From Melioribacteraceae bacterium (GTDB lineage Bacteria; Bacteroidota; Ignavibacteria; Ignavibacteriales; Melioribacteraceae), in contig JAGFIY010000053.1 in the NCBI GenBank assembly GCA_024103215.1, positions 20,754 through 84,753 on the forward strand: a stretch of DNA of 64,000 nt, in the 5' to 3' direction. Position numbers and translations under genes: made by a program. This document shows positions 11,321-19,681 of the stretch, in pieces; the stretch's first letter is position 1; the number at the start of each line of letters is the position of its first letter. The notes under the pieces were generated by a model, which saw nothing but the letters and a program-made list of their open reading frames with translations, had not been told where the DNA came from and ran no database searches.

Positions 11321-13192
11321 ATGAAAATTAAGTTCACTTCAATTTTATTTTTCTTTCTGTTTATTGCCGTAAGCTGCAGCACGAACGAAAACAATACCAC
11401 TCTCGAAGATGATTATACGAAACAGGAAACTTATATCGAGATGAGGGACGGAGTAAAACTATTCACGATTATCTTTTCACCCATCGACACATCAAGTGAG
11501 TACCCAATTTTACTTATGCGAACACCGTATAGCAGTGATGGTTATTCGAGAAATCAATTTAAAACCGTTCAAGAATATCAGAGAAATGAAAAATTTATCT
11601 TTGTCTTTCAGGATGTTAGAGGCAAGTTTATGTCCGAGGGTAAGTATGTAAATATGCGTCCTCACAATCCGAATAAATCCGGGAAAGAAATTGACGAATC
11701 AAGCGACACTTACGATACAATTGAATGGCTTGTCAACAATGTCAAGAACAACAACGGAAATGTTGGACTGTGGGGAATTTCGTACCCGGGATTTTATGCG
11801 GCGGTGGGAGCAATCGATGCTCATCCCGCACTGAAGTTTGTTTCACCTCAAGCTCCAATTGCAGATTGGTTTATCGGCGACGATATGCATCATAACGGTG
11901 CACTAAGTCTTTTACTGAGTTTTAACTTCTTTCAAATTTTCGACTTGCAGCGGGATAGTCTGCACCGAAACTGGCCTAAAAGAATTGAGTACACTTCTCC
12001 AGACGCTTATACTTTTTTCCTGAATATGGGAGCAATCAAAAATTTTGACAAGAAAATTTTAAAAGGAAAAATTCCATTTTGGATAAACATCCTTAACAAT
12101 CCCGATTATAACAATTTTTGGAAATCTAGAAGCACGATGCAGTATTTCAATAATGTAAAACCTGCAGTGATGACAGTCGGAGGTTGGTTTGATGGGGAAA
12201 ATTTATTTGGTGCACTGAACACATACCAATCTATTGAAGATAAAAATCCGGGGATAGTTAACAAACTCGTTGTTGGGCCATGGGTTCACGGCGGTTGGGT
12301 TAGAACAACTGGCGATTCATTAGGCGATATTTACTTCGGGTCAAATACAAGTAAATTCTATAAATATGAAGTTGAACTTCCTATATACAATCATTTCTTG
12401 AAAAATGAAGGACCTCCGGAACTGCCCGAAGCATTAATGTTCTGTACTGGCTCAAACAAATGGTTCGAGTTTGATCAATGGCCTCCTTCTCAAGTATCTA
12501 AAAAGAAGATTTATATTGATGATAACGGTAATATCCACTTCGATGCACGCAATATTAGCAATGCTGATGCTTTTGATAATTACATCAGCGATCCTTCAAA
12601 ACCGGTTCCTTACACTTCACAAATTTTGGATTCAAGAAGTTCTTATGTGAAATCATATTTAATTGAGGATCAAAGATTTGCATCAACTCGTCCCGATGTT
12701 CTGGTCTATCAATCCGAAGCTCTCGCGAAAGACTTCACAATAGCCGGACCTCTCACTGCAGACCTTTATGTCTCGACAAGCGGAACAGATTCCGATTTCA
12801 TAGTTAAGATAATTGACTGTTATCCGGATGATGAACCTAATCCTAACCCAAATCCGAACAGAGTTGAAATGGGAGGATATCAACAACTAGTTCGCGGCGA
12901 TATAATGAGAGGAAAGTACCGAAACGGTTTTGATAACCCGGAACCTTTTGCCCCTAACAAAATAACAAATGTCAAATTTAAGCTGCAGGATATTTTCCAC
13001 ACGTTTAAAGCCGGACACAAGATAATGGTGCAGATTCAAAGCAGCTGGTTCCCGCTTTTTGATAGAAATCCTCAGCGGTTTACAAATATTTATCAAGCCG
13101 ATGATTCGGATTTTCAAAAAGCAGAGATTAAAATTTACCATACAAAAGAATACCCCTCATCTATAGAATTCTTATATTTTGAAGACGATTAA
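11321..13192 (+). CDS. CocE/NonD (S15) family hydrolase, lipoprotein
   Basis: A 623-residue hydrolase of the X-Pro dipeptidyl-peptidase / cocaine esterase / glutaryl-7-ACA acylase superfamily. The N-terminus has a lipobox ending in Cys19 (LFIAVSCSTNEN), so the protein is probably anchored to a membrane on the periplasmic side. The alpha/beta domain shows the nucleophile Ser154 in GLWGISYPGFY, an acid at Asp291 (GGWFDGENL) and His323 (GPWVHGGW). The last about 200 residues form the usual jelly-roll domain (LTADLYVSTSGTDSDFIVKI). It probably hydrolyses acyl or peptide bonds. It follows metH by 30 bases but has no obvious link to it. Confidence 0.9.
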   Translation: MKIKFTSILFFFLFIAVSCSTNENNTTLEDDYTKQETYIEMRDGVKLFTIIFSPIDTSSEYPILLMRTPYSSDGYSRNQFKTVQEYQRNEKFIFVFQDVRGKFMSEGKYVNMRPHNPNKSGKEIDESSDTYDTIEWLVNNVKNNNGNVGLWGISYPGFYAAVGAIDAHPALKFVSPQAPIADWFIGDDMHHNGALSLLLSFNFFQIFDLQRDSLHRNWPKRIEYTSPDAYTFFLNMGAIKNFDKKILKGKIPFWINILNNPDYNNFWKSRSTMQYFNNVKPAVMTVGGWFDGENLFGALNTYQSIEDKNPGIVNKLVVGPWVHGGWVRTTGDSLGDIYFGSNTSKFYKYEVELPIYNHFLKNEGPPELPEALMFCTGSNKWFEFDQWPPSQVSKKKIYIDDNGNIHFDARNISNADAFDNYISDPSKPVPYTSQILDSRSSYVKSYLIEDQRFASTRPDVLVYQSEALAKDFTIAGPLTADLYVSTSGTDSDFIVKIIDCYPDDEPNPNPNPNRVEMGGYQQLVRGDIMRGKYRNGFDNPEPFAPNKITNVKFKLQDIFHTFKAGHKIMVQIQSSWFPLFDRNPQRFTNIYQADDSDFQKAEIKIYHTKEYPSSIEFLYFEDD

Positions 13193-13216
13193 AATTTGTT
13201 AATAAAACCGGAGTTT

Positions 13217-14410
13217 ATGATGGCTGAAATTTCGCGGAAAGACCTTGAAACCTGGGCAAAATATTTAATTGATTATTCATTAAACGGTGTTACCCCAGAT
13301 GATGTTGTGATGATTAAGGGTGAAAAGATTTGCTGGCCTCTTATGTCGGTTCTTCAGGATATGATATTTGAAAAAGGCGCAATTGCGGATGTAAACATCG
13401 TGGCACCCGATAATGACAGAGGGAAAGTTTGGGGTGCTTCAATGGCTAAGTACGGATCTATTGAACAAGCAAAAAAGGTTCCTTCATGGCATATTAAGAG
13501 ATATGAGGAGATGACAAAGTATATTGAGATTCTCGGTGCGGAAGATCCTAATGAATTTAAAGGAGTAAAAGAGGATATCGCTCAAGAAATTATGCGAGTG
13601 GATGAACCGATTAAAAACATTAGGCTCTCAAAACCGTGGGTGCTTACTCTATTCCCGACAAAGGGTTTTGCCGACTTGGAAAACATGACGTTGGAAGAAT
13701 ACACAAATGTCATCGTAAATGCTTCAACTGTCGATCCTCAGCTTCTTGAAGAAGTTGAAGAAGATATCTATAGACTTCTAGATAAAAGCAAAAACATAAC
13801 GATTGAAACCGAACACCCCGATACTAAAAATTTATTGACGTTAAAAATGAATATTGAGGATCGAAACATAGTAAAATGCACAGGCAAACGTAACTTTCCG
13901 GACGGTGAAGTTTTTACGAGTCCTAATGCAACCACAGTTCAAGGAGAAATTTTTGTTGATCTTCCCGTTTTCCAAGGAGGAACAACAATTCAAGGAATTT
14001 ATTTGAAATTTGATGGCGGAAAGATTGTTGAATATAATGCAAAGCAAGGTTATGAAGCATTGAAGAAAATTATCGAAACCGATGACGGATCGCACAGGCT
14101 CGGCGAAGTTGCTCTTGGAATGAACAACGGTATTGAAAAAGTATTGAAGCATCCCTTGTTTGTAGAAAAAGTTGGTGGAACATTTCATATAGCAATTGGT
14201 GCAAGCTATCCCGAATGTTTTACTGATGATCCAAATTCAGAAGCCGGTAAAGCTGAGACAAAAAAATGCCTTGATGAAGGAATAATGAACAAATCTGCCC
14301 AACACGTTGATATTGTCACCGATTTTAGACCGGGCGGTTCGGGAAAAGCAATATATATCGACGATATTAAATTGGAATTAGAAAACAACATTTGGGTTAT
14401 TCCAAAATAA
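13217..14410 (+). CDS. M29-family metallo-aminopeptidase
   Basis: A thermophilic-aminopeptidase (AmpS/PepS, M29) type enzyme that removes N-terminal residues from peptides with a two-metal centre. The family ligand segments are all visible: GEVFTSPNATTVQG, LGEVALGMN, FHIAIGASYPECF and HVDIVTDF. An upstream TTG at 13196 is in frame, but it has no ribosome site; GGAG at 13210-13213 precedes ATG-ATG at 13217/13220, so I start there (397 or 396 residues). It is followed four bases later by arginine deiminase, and the pair may share a transcript concerned with peptide and arginine use. Confidence 0.9.
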   Translation: MMAEISRKDLETWAKYLIDYSLNGVTPDDVVMIKGEKICWPLMSVLQDMIFEKGAIADVNIVAPDNDRGKVWGASMAKYGSIEQAKKVPSWHIKRYEEMTKYIEILGAEDPNEFKGVKEDIAQEIMRVDEPIKNIRLSKPWVLTLFPTKGFADLENMTLEEYTNVIVNASTVDPQLLEEVEEDIYRLLDKSKNITIETEHPDTKNLLTLKMNIEDRNIVKCTGKRNFPDGEVFTSPNATTVQGEIFVDLPVFQGGTTIQGIYLKFDGGKIVEYNAKQGYEALKKIIETDDGSHRLGEVALGMNNGIEKVLKHPLFVEKVGGTFHIAIGASYPECFTDDPNSEAGKAETKKCLDEGIMNKSAQHVDIVTDFRPGGSGKAIYIDDIKLELENNIWVIPK

Positions 14411-14413
14411 TCT

Positions 14414-15670
14414 ATGAATAATATGAACGTAAACGTCACCAGTGAAATAGGAGAACTTAAAGGAGTAATAATTCATACTCCCGGAACCGAAGTTGAAAAT
14501 ATGACACCCCAAAATGTCGAGCGTGCCCTTTACAGCGATATATTAAATTTATCTGTTGCTTCAGAAGAGTATGCTGAGTTTTCAGGTGTGTTAAGCAAGT
14601 TGACGTCTACTTATGAAGTATCAAACTTGCTCGAGGAAGTGTTAACTGACGAAAAAGCAAAATTTACATTGGTCGAAGCTATCTGTAAAAACGAATCGGT
14701 TACCGGACTTTCCGAAAGACTTCTTACCTGCGGCACAAAAGAGTTAAGCAGATTTCTCATCGAAGGAGTTCCTATTGTATACGATTCACTGACGAACTAT
14801 CTTAGTATCGAACGATATTCGCTTCAACCGCTTCACAATTTTTTCTTTACACGTGATGCTGCAATAACAATTAGAGATTCCGTACTGATCGCAAAAATGT
14901 CAAGCAATGTGAGGCTCCGCGAATCCATTATTATGGAAACGATTTTTAATCATCATCCAAAATTAAAGTCAAAAACTATAAATCCTTTGAACTCACTTAA
15001 ATATCTTCCAGATATAAAAATTGAAGGAGGTGATTTATTAGTCGCTCGCCAGGATATTCTTTTAAGCGGAATAGGTACCCGCACAAGTACACAAGGAATT
15101 GATTTTTTGATAGATCATTTTAAAGAAAGAAAAGAAAAGCAGCATATCATAGTGCAAGAACTTCCCGATTCCCCGGAATCATTTATTCATCTTGATATGG
15201 TTTTTACTTTCCTAGATAAAGACAGCTGCATGATTTATGAACCGGTTGTGCTAAACAAACACGATTATCAAACAGTTCATATAATTATTGATGGCGGGAA
15301 GGTAACTATTTTTGAAGAGGACAACATCATTACCGCGCTTGACAAACTTGGAATTCATCTTCAGCCTCTGTTATGCGGCGGGAGCAAGGACAGCTGGGTT
15401 CAGGAAAGAGAACAATGGCACAGCGGAGCTAATTTCTTTGCCGTTGCTCCCGGGAAAGTTATGGGTTATGCCCGTAATTCTTACACAATTGAAGAGTTAA
15501 ACAAAAACGGATTTGCTGTTCTTCCGGCAGATGAAATTATATCCGGCAAAATTAACCCTGATGATTATAATAAATTCGTTGTAACAGTAATTGGTGATGA
15601 ACTTTCGCGCGGCGGCGGCGGGTGCAGATGCATGACAATGCCCGTGCTTCGTGAGGATGTTAATTGGTAA
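14414..15670 (+). CDS. arcA: Arginine deiminase
   Basis: A 418-residue arginine deiminase, which hydrolyses arginine to citrulline and ammonia. The motifs match the guanidino-modifying fold: FFFTRDAAI (about 149-157), IEGGDLL (about 212-218), HLDMVFTFLD (about 258-267) and the catalytic Cys406 in GGCRCMTMP near the C-terminus. Its length equals the usual length of ArcA. No ornithine carbamoyltransferase or carbamate kinase is next to it, so the ATP-yielding deiminase pathway is not shown here. Its stop overlaps the start of the methyltransferase gene by seven bases. Confidence 0.93.
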   Translation: MNNMNVNVTSEIGELKGVIIHTPGTEVENMTPQNVERALYSDILNLSVASEEYAEFSGVLSKLTSTYEVSNLLEEVLTDEKAKFTLVEAICKNESVTGLSERLLTCGTKELSRFLIEGVPIVYDSLTNYLSIERYSLQPLHNFFFTRDAAITIRDSVLIAKMSSNVRLRESIIMETIFNHHPKLKSKTINPLNSLKYLPDIKIEGGDLLVARQDILLSGIGTRTSTQGIDFLIDHFKERKEKQHIIVQELPDSPESFIHLDMVFTFLDKDSCMIYEPVVLNKHDYQTVHIIIDGGKVTIFEEDNIITALDKLGIHLQPLLCGGSKDSWVQEREQWHSGANFFAVAPGKVMGYARNSYTIEELNKNGFAVLPADEIISGKINPDDYNKFVVTVIGDELSRGGGGCRCMTMPVLREDVNW

Positions 15671-16833
15671 ACGAAAAGTTTTCGTCTCAGAATACATTTT
15701 CCGCAAAAACAATTTTTGGATTCGAAGAAATACTTGCTGATGAACTGAAATTACTCAATGCAGCAAATATCAAAACCGGGAACAGGGTCGTAACTTTCCA
15801 AGGCGATAATAAATTACTCTACAAAGCAAACATCGAACTTAGAACTGCGCTTCGTATTCTAAAACCGATTTTATCTTTTGAAGCGGCAAATGAAAAACAA
15901 TTGTATAAAAACATTTATGATCACGAATGGGAGAACCTGTTAACTTTAACCTCCACTTTTGCAATAGACAACACAGTCAATTCAAAATTTTTTAAACACG
16001 GGAAATATGCTTCACTTCTCTGTAAGGATGCTATTGTAGATCGATTTCGAAAAAAGTTTAATCGACGTCCGTCAATAGATCCTAAAAATCCAGATCTCAG
16101 ATTTCAGCTTCATATTTCTGACAAGATATGTACAATGTTTATCGATTCCTCAGGCGAATCGCTCTACAAACGCGGTTACCGAATTGAGAAAGGAATTGCC
16201 CCGCTCAACGAAGTGATGGCTGCAGGAATGGTGATGTTATCAGGCTGGAATCTAAACGAGCCGTTGTATGACTTTTTCTGCGGATCGGGAACAATTCTAA
16301 TTGAGGCAGCTTTGATTGCTGGAAAAATTCCGCCAAATATTTTCAGAAATAATTTTGGTTTTATGAAGTGGAAAGACTTTGACAATAAACTTTATGATTC
16401 GATAGTAAGCGAATACAATACGAAATTATCTTCCGGTGAAACACATTTGTTCGGCTCTGACATAGCTGAGGAAAATATAAAAATTGCCAAGAATAATGCA
16501 GCTCGGGCAAAAGTGAATAAAGTAATCGATTTTAAGACAGCCGATTTTCAAAACGTAAAACCCGAATACAAACGCGGATGCGCAATACTAAATCCTCCAT
16601 ATGATTTAAGAATTAAGCAGGATAAAATTGAAGATTTTTATTCCCGTATCGGAGATCATCTTAAGAAAAATTTTACAGGCTTTAAAGTATGGATTTTATC
16701 GGGCAATAAAGATGCAATTAAAAAAATCGGGCTGCGAACGTCAAAAAAATTAACTCTCTTCAACGGACCAATAGAATCGAAATTTCATCTCTATGAATTA
16801 TACGAGGGTTCAAAAAAACAAATCAATAATTAA
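15664..16833 (+). CDS. THUMP-domain class I rRNA (guanine-N2) methyltransferase, RlmL/YpsC type
   Basis: A 389-residue SAM-dependent RNA methyltransferase. The N-terminal third is a ferredoxin-like/THUMP RNA-binding region (FGFEEILADELKLL onward, to about residue 155). The Rossmann domain has the SAM motif DFFCGSGTILIEAA at about 202-215 and the catalytic LNPPYDLR at about 312-319, which is typical of base N-methylation. It resembles the N-terminal half of RlmL, and the stand-alone YpsC form that modifies 23S rRNA guanine. Translation starts at TTG 15664: GAGG at 15653-15656 sits seven bases upstream and no ATG is better placed. Confidence 0.88.
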   Translation: MVNEKFSSQNTFSAKTIFGFEEILADELKLLNAANIKTGNRVVTFQGDNKLLYKANIELRTALRILKPILSFEAANEKQLYKNIYDHEWENLLTLTSTFAIDNTVNSKFFKHGKYASLLCKDAIVDRFRKKFNRRPSIDPKNPDLRFQLHISDKICTMFIDSSGESLYKRGYRIEKGIAPLNEVMAAGMVMLSGWNLNEPLYDFFCGSGTILIEAALIAGKIPPNIFRNNFGFMKWKDFDNKLYDSIVSEYNTKLSSGETHLFGSDIAEENIKIAKNNAARAKVNKVIDFKTADFQNVKPEYKRGCAILNPPYDLRIKQDKIEDFYSRIGDHLKKNFTGFKVWILSGNKDAIKKIGLRTSKKLTLFNGPIESKFHLYELYEGSKKQINN

Positions 16834-16860
16834 ACTGCATATAAATATTCAAATATCAAA

Positions 16861-16892
16861 ATAAAAAACCCGGCTTCAAATTAATGCCGGGC
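16861..16892 (-). terminator. Rho-independent terminator of the FKBP gene
   Basis: CCCGGC at 16869-16874 pairs with GCCGGG at 16886-16891 around an 11-base loop. On the minus strand the hairpin is followed by a run of six T, 37 bases after the stop of the FKBP lipoprotein gene. There is no T-run on the plus side, so it probably does not serve the methyltransferase gene. Confidence 0.75.
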
Positions 16893-16928
16893 TATTATCA
16901 TTAGATTATCAAAAAAAGAAAAAGATTT

Positions 16929-17732
16929 TTATTTTTTATTCTTGTCAGCAGATTTTGCTTCTGCCTTTTTATCCGATTTTGGTTTCGGGGGAAGATTTGG
17001 CTCCCAGGAAATCATTTCTAATTCATATATTATTGCTTCACCTGGTTCAATTCCTTTTGCCCCTTTTTTGCCATAGCCAAGAGTGTCGGGAACATATACT
17101 TCATAAATGCTTCCCGGTTTCATCATCATCAATGCATCTCTCCATCCGCCAATAATTCTATCAATATCATATCCAAACGGGTCTTTGCTTCTATCGGATT
17201 CATCAAAAACTTCACCGTTCAGTTTTTTGGCTTTATAATAGAGATACGCTTTATCCGAACCGCCAGGTGATTCCCCTTCACCTTCCTTAATTACTTTATA
17301 TTGCATCCCATTTTCATGTTCAATTACGCCTTCTTTGCTTCTATTTTCTGCAAAAAACTTGTCGGCATTTTCACGATTAGCCATGGTCTGTTTTTCGATC
17401 TGCTCAACTTCTCTGTTCTGAAGCATAATTTGATAGTTAACCACGTGATCTCTAGCTTCTTCATGCGTTAATGAAAATGCAGAGTCCTTAAATGCTGATT
17501 CGAAGGCTTCGAAAAGTATAGGAAGAACCAAATCATCAGCTCCCTTCCTATGAAGATTTGTTCCCAATTCAAGACCGATTGCATAACTTATGCTGTCGAT
17601 TGATGATGTAAGTTCATGTTTTGTGCCTATTACCCTATCAACGGATTCTTGATTAATTTTCTTTTTTTCCTGCTGACAGGAAACAGATCCTGCAATGAGA
17701 ATCAGCAAAATAAATACCTTAAAATATTTCAT
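16929..17732 (-). CDS. FKBP-type peptidyl-prolyl isomerase, lipoprotein
   Basis: A 267-residue envelope folding helper. A signal peptide ends in a lipobox with Cys19 (IAGSVSCQQ). Residues about 40-130 are a helical dimerisation-type domain (SYAIGLELGTNLHRKG) as in FkpA/Mip proteins, and about 137-245 are the FKBP catalytic domain (VFDESDR, IIGGWRDALMMMKPGSIYEVYVP, LGYGKKG, IYELEMISWEP). The tail is rich in lysine and alanine. It should speed prolyl bond isomerisation in the periplasm. A terminator follows its stop; it lies downstream of, and parallel to, the DUF456 gene. Confidence 0.92.
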   Translation of the reverse strand: MKYFKVFILLILIAGSVSCQQEKKKINQESVDRVIGTKHELTSSIDSISYAIGLELGTNLHRKGADDLVLPILFEAFESAFKDSAFSLTHEEARDHVVNYQIMLQNREVEQIEKQTMANRENADKFFAENRSKEGVIEHENGMQYKVIKEGEGESPGGSDKAYLYYKAKKLNGEVFDESDRSKDPFGYDIDRIIGGWRDALMMMKPGSIYEVYVPDTLGYGKKGAKGIEPGEAIIYELEMISWEPNLPPKPKSDKKAEAKSADKNKK

Positions 17733-17748
17733 ATTAACTCCCGTTTAA

Positions 17749-18240
17749 TTACAATGTTTCTATAAAGTAATAAATAAAGTAAAAACTCATTACGGCAGAA
17801 AGCGCAAATTTTATTACAATCATACTTACACTTATAATAAATGTTCCAAATCCTGCACTTAATGCTTTACTCTTTTCTTGTCCAGCTAATAATTCACCTA
17901 ATACTGCACCTATAAATACGCCGGCAATCATACCGAAAGGAGGAAAGAAAAACAATCCTATGATCATCCCAATGACTGATCCCCATATTCCATATTTCGA
18001 GGCACCGTAAAATTTTGCACCCAGTACAGGTAAAACATAATCCAAAATTGTTACCGCCAAAGTAATTATTCCCCAAACAACCAAGAAAAAAATCGAAAAT
18101 GATTCCGAATCGTAAATCACAAGCATAATTAAAGCAGCAAAGTTCAGCGGAGGACCCGGAATGCTAGGCAGAAAACATCCAATTATACCGGAGATCATAA
18201 GAATAAACCCGACGATTGGGAAAATAATATCGAGCGACAT
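17749..18240 (-). CDS. DUF456 family membrane protein
   Basis: A 163-residue inner-membrane protein with glycine-rich hydrophobic segments over nearly its whole length. The N-terminal LMISGIIGCFLPSIPGPPLNFAA and the YVLPVLGAKFYGASKYGIWGS stretch are the family hallmark of DUF456. Its function is unknown. Its ATG directly abuts the stop of the DinB-like gene (18241), so the two are probably translated from one message. Confidence 0.85.
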   Translation of the reverse strand: MSLDIIFPIVGFILMISGIIGCFLPSIPGPPLNFAALIMLVIYDSESFSIFFLVVWGIITLAVTILDYVLPVLGAKFYGASKYGIWGSVIGMIIGLFFFPPFGMIAGVFIGAVLGELLAGQEKSKALSAGFGTFIISVSMIVIKFALSAVMSFYFIYYFIETL

Positions 18241-18684
18241 TTAGTATATTCCAAATTGTTGAAAGTGATGATTAATGTGTTTTTGGTGGAATTGTGCCCA
18301 CTCAATTTTGTTTAGACTTCCGAATGTAGGGTTCAATATTTCTGCTTCAGGATTCTCATCAAAAAAGCTGATATAATCATCCATCTCTTTTTTAAGTTCC
18401 TCAATTGCCGTGTTAAGATTCGGAAACATTAGATCGACTAAACCTTCTCCCATCACAGGGTTTATGAATCCCTTCGGCAAAGGTCTTTCGCTCATAAGGA
18501 TTTTTTTCATAAGAGGAATTCTTTCCGGTGGAGTAATACACTTAACCTCCATCTTTTTTGATGAAATACGGAACGTCAATACAAGATGTTCAATCATATG
18601 CTGCGGAGTCATTATTCCCCACAATGCTTTTGTCCCCTCGGAAAGTTTATCCAATTTATTAAGTTCGTTTTTCAAATCGTTCAT
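18241..18684 (-). CDS. DinB-like / DUF1569 putative metal-binding protein
   Basis: A 147-residue soluble protein of the DinB four-helix superfamily. Histidines spaced as in the family's metal site are visible in MTPQHMIEHL (about 26-35) and HQKHINHHFQQFG (about 133-145). Members include thiol-dependent transferases and many uncharacterised proteins; the DUF1569 branch has no known reaction. An AAAGGA ribosome site precedes the ATG. The gene abuts DUF456 downstream and follows a glycosyltransferase gene by 12 bases. Confidence 0.75.
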   Translation of the reverse strand: MNDLKNELNKLDKLSEGTKALWGIMTPQHMIEHLVLTFRISSKKMEVKCITPPERIPLMKKILMSERPLPKGFINPVMGEGLVDLMFPNLNTAIEELKKEMDDYISFFDENPEAEILNPTFGSLNKIEWAQFHQKHINHHFQQFGIY

Positions 18685-18696
18685 AAGAAAATTCCT

Positions 18697-19335
18697 TTAA
18701 GTTATATTTGAACAAATACTGTCGGGCGTATCACGATAATAACGATAAGTCGGAAAAGATACTTTTCTAATAATGTATTTATCCTTGATCCTCTCAAAAA
18801 ATTCAGAATCCTCGCTATAAGCTACATCCTTAAATCCGTTTTCGATATTAAACAAATCCCTTTTTCCGAAAAATGTTCCTCCAATTACGCACTCGTTCAA
18901 GTGAATCTTTTTTGACAAATCATTTTTGTCTTTAACGTAGGGATCGCCAATAACTTCCACTCCGCCATGCAGTAAATCAACTTCGGGATTATTCCGGAGA
19001 AATTCTACTCTTTGCCTTAAATGATCTTTGGTGAATTCGTCATCGCTTCCCAAGAAGGTGAGATACTTTCCGCAAGAGGCTTGAATTCCAACATTCAGAG
19101 ATAAAGGCAACTTCCGGTTACTGTGCCTCAAGTAACGGATATTTTCAAATTGATTCTGATATGATTTAACCAGATCAAAAGTTTTGTCGCTGCTGCCATC
19201 ATCAACGATAATCAGTTCCCACTCCTTTATGGTTTGATTTATAACCGAATTTATAGCCCTTTCAAGCAATTTTTTGCGGTTGTATGATGGTAATATTACT
19301 GAAACAACCGGTTCTAAATTTTTGTATAAACGCAT
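18697..19335 (-). CDS. Family 2 glycosyltransferase
   Basis: A 212-residue GT-A glycosyltransferase that would add a sugar from a nucleotide sugar during surface-polysaccharide or LPS synthesis. The N-terminal VSVILPSYNRKKLLERAINS and the IVDDGSSDKT nucleotide-binding motif (about 39-48) are typical, and the metal-binding acidic motif is GSDDEF near residue 100. It has no membrane segments and is short, containing only the catalytic domain. The acceptor and donor cannot be read from the sequence. Confidence 0.88.
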   Translation of the reverse strand: MRLYKNLEPVVSVILPSYNRKKLLERAINSVINQTIKEWELIIVDDGSSDKTFDLVKSYQNQFENIRYLRHSNRKLPLSLNVGIQASCGKYLTFLGSDDEFTKDHLRQRVEFLRNNPEVDLLHGGVEVIGDPYVKDKNDLSKKIHLNECVIGGTFFGKRDLFNIENGFKDVAYSEDSEFFERIKDKYIIRKVSFPTYRYYRDTPDSICSNIT

Positions 19336-19411
19336 CGGTTTCCCGTCTTAATTGGCTTATGTTTTTATTATATTTTGGAATTATAATTTTCCGAAACATT
19401 AGAGAAAAATT

Positions 19412-19657
19412 TTGAGTTCAAAAACCCAGAAAAAATATTTAGAAGCTCTAAAAAGATACGAAAGAAAATTCGATAAATCAGAGTTGTATGATTACAAGAT
19501 GTTCGTTAAAAGAAACAAAGACGACGAAGATCTTGATAAATTATCTCTCCAAAAGTTAGAAAATCTTTATAAGAAATATCATCTTAACCGCGAGAAGAAA
19601 GATTACGAAGGTATTTTTAAGAAACCGGAATCCGAAGACAATACTTCGACCGATTAA
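19412..19657 (+). CDS. Small charged protein of unknown function
   Basis: An 81-residue protein that I do not recognise. It is rich in Lys, Glu and Asp, predicted helical (KYLEALKRYERKFDKSELYDY), has no signal or membrane segment, and ends in a disordered acidic tail. The start is TTG at 19412, with AGAG about seven bases upstream. It lies 24 bases before the DUF2723 gene on the same strand and may be co-transcribed with it. Its regular coding composition and position support a real gene, but only moderately. Confidence 0.6.
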   Translation: MSSKTQKKYLEALKRYERKFDKSELYDYKMFVKRNKDDEDLDKLSLQKLENLYKKYHLNREKKDYEGIFKKPESEDNTSTD

Positions 19658-19681
19658 ATTGTTTGAAAATTGAGGATATAA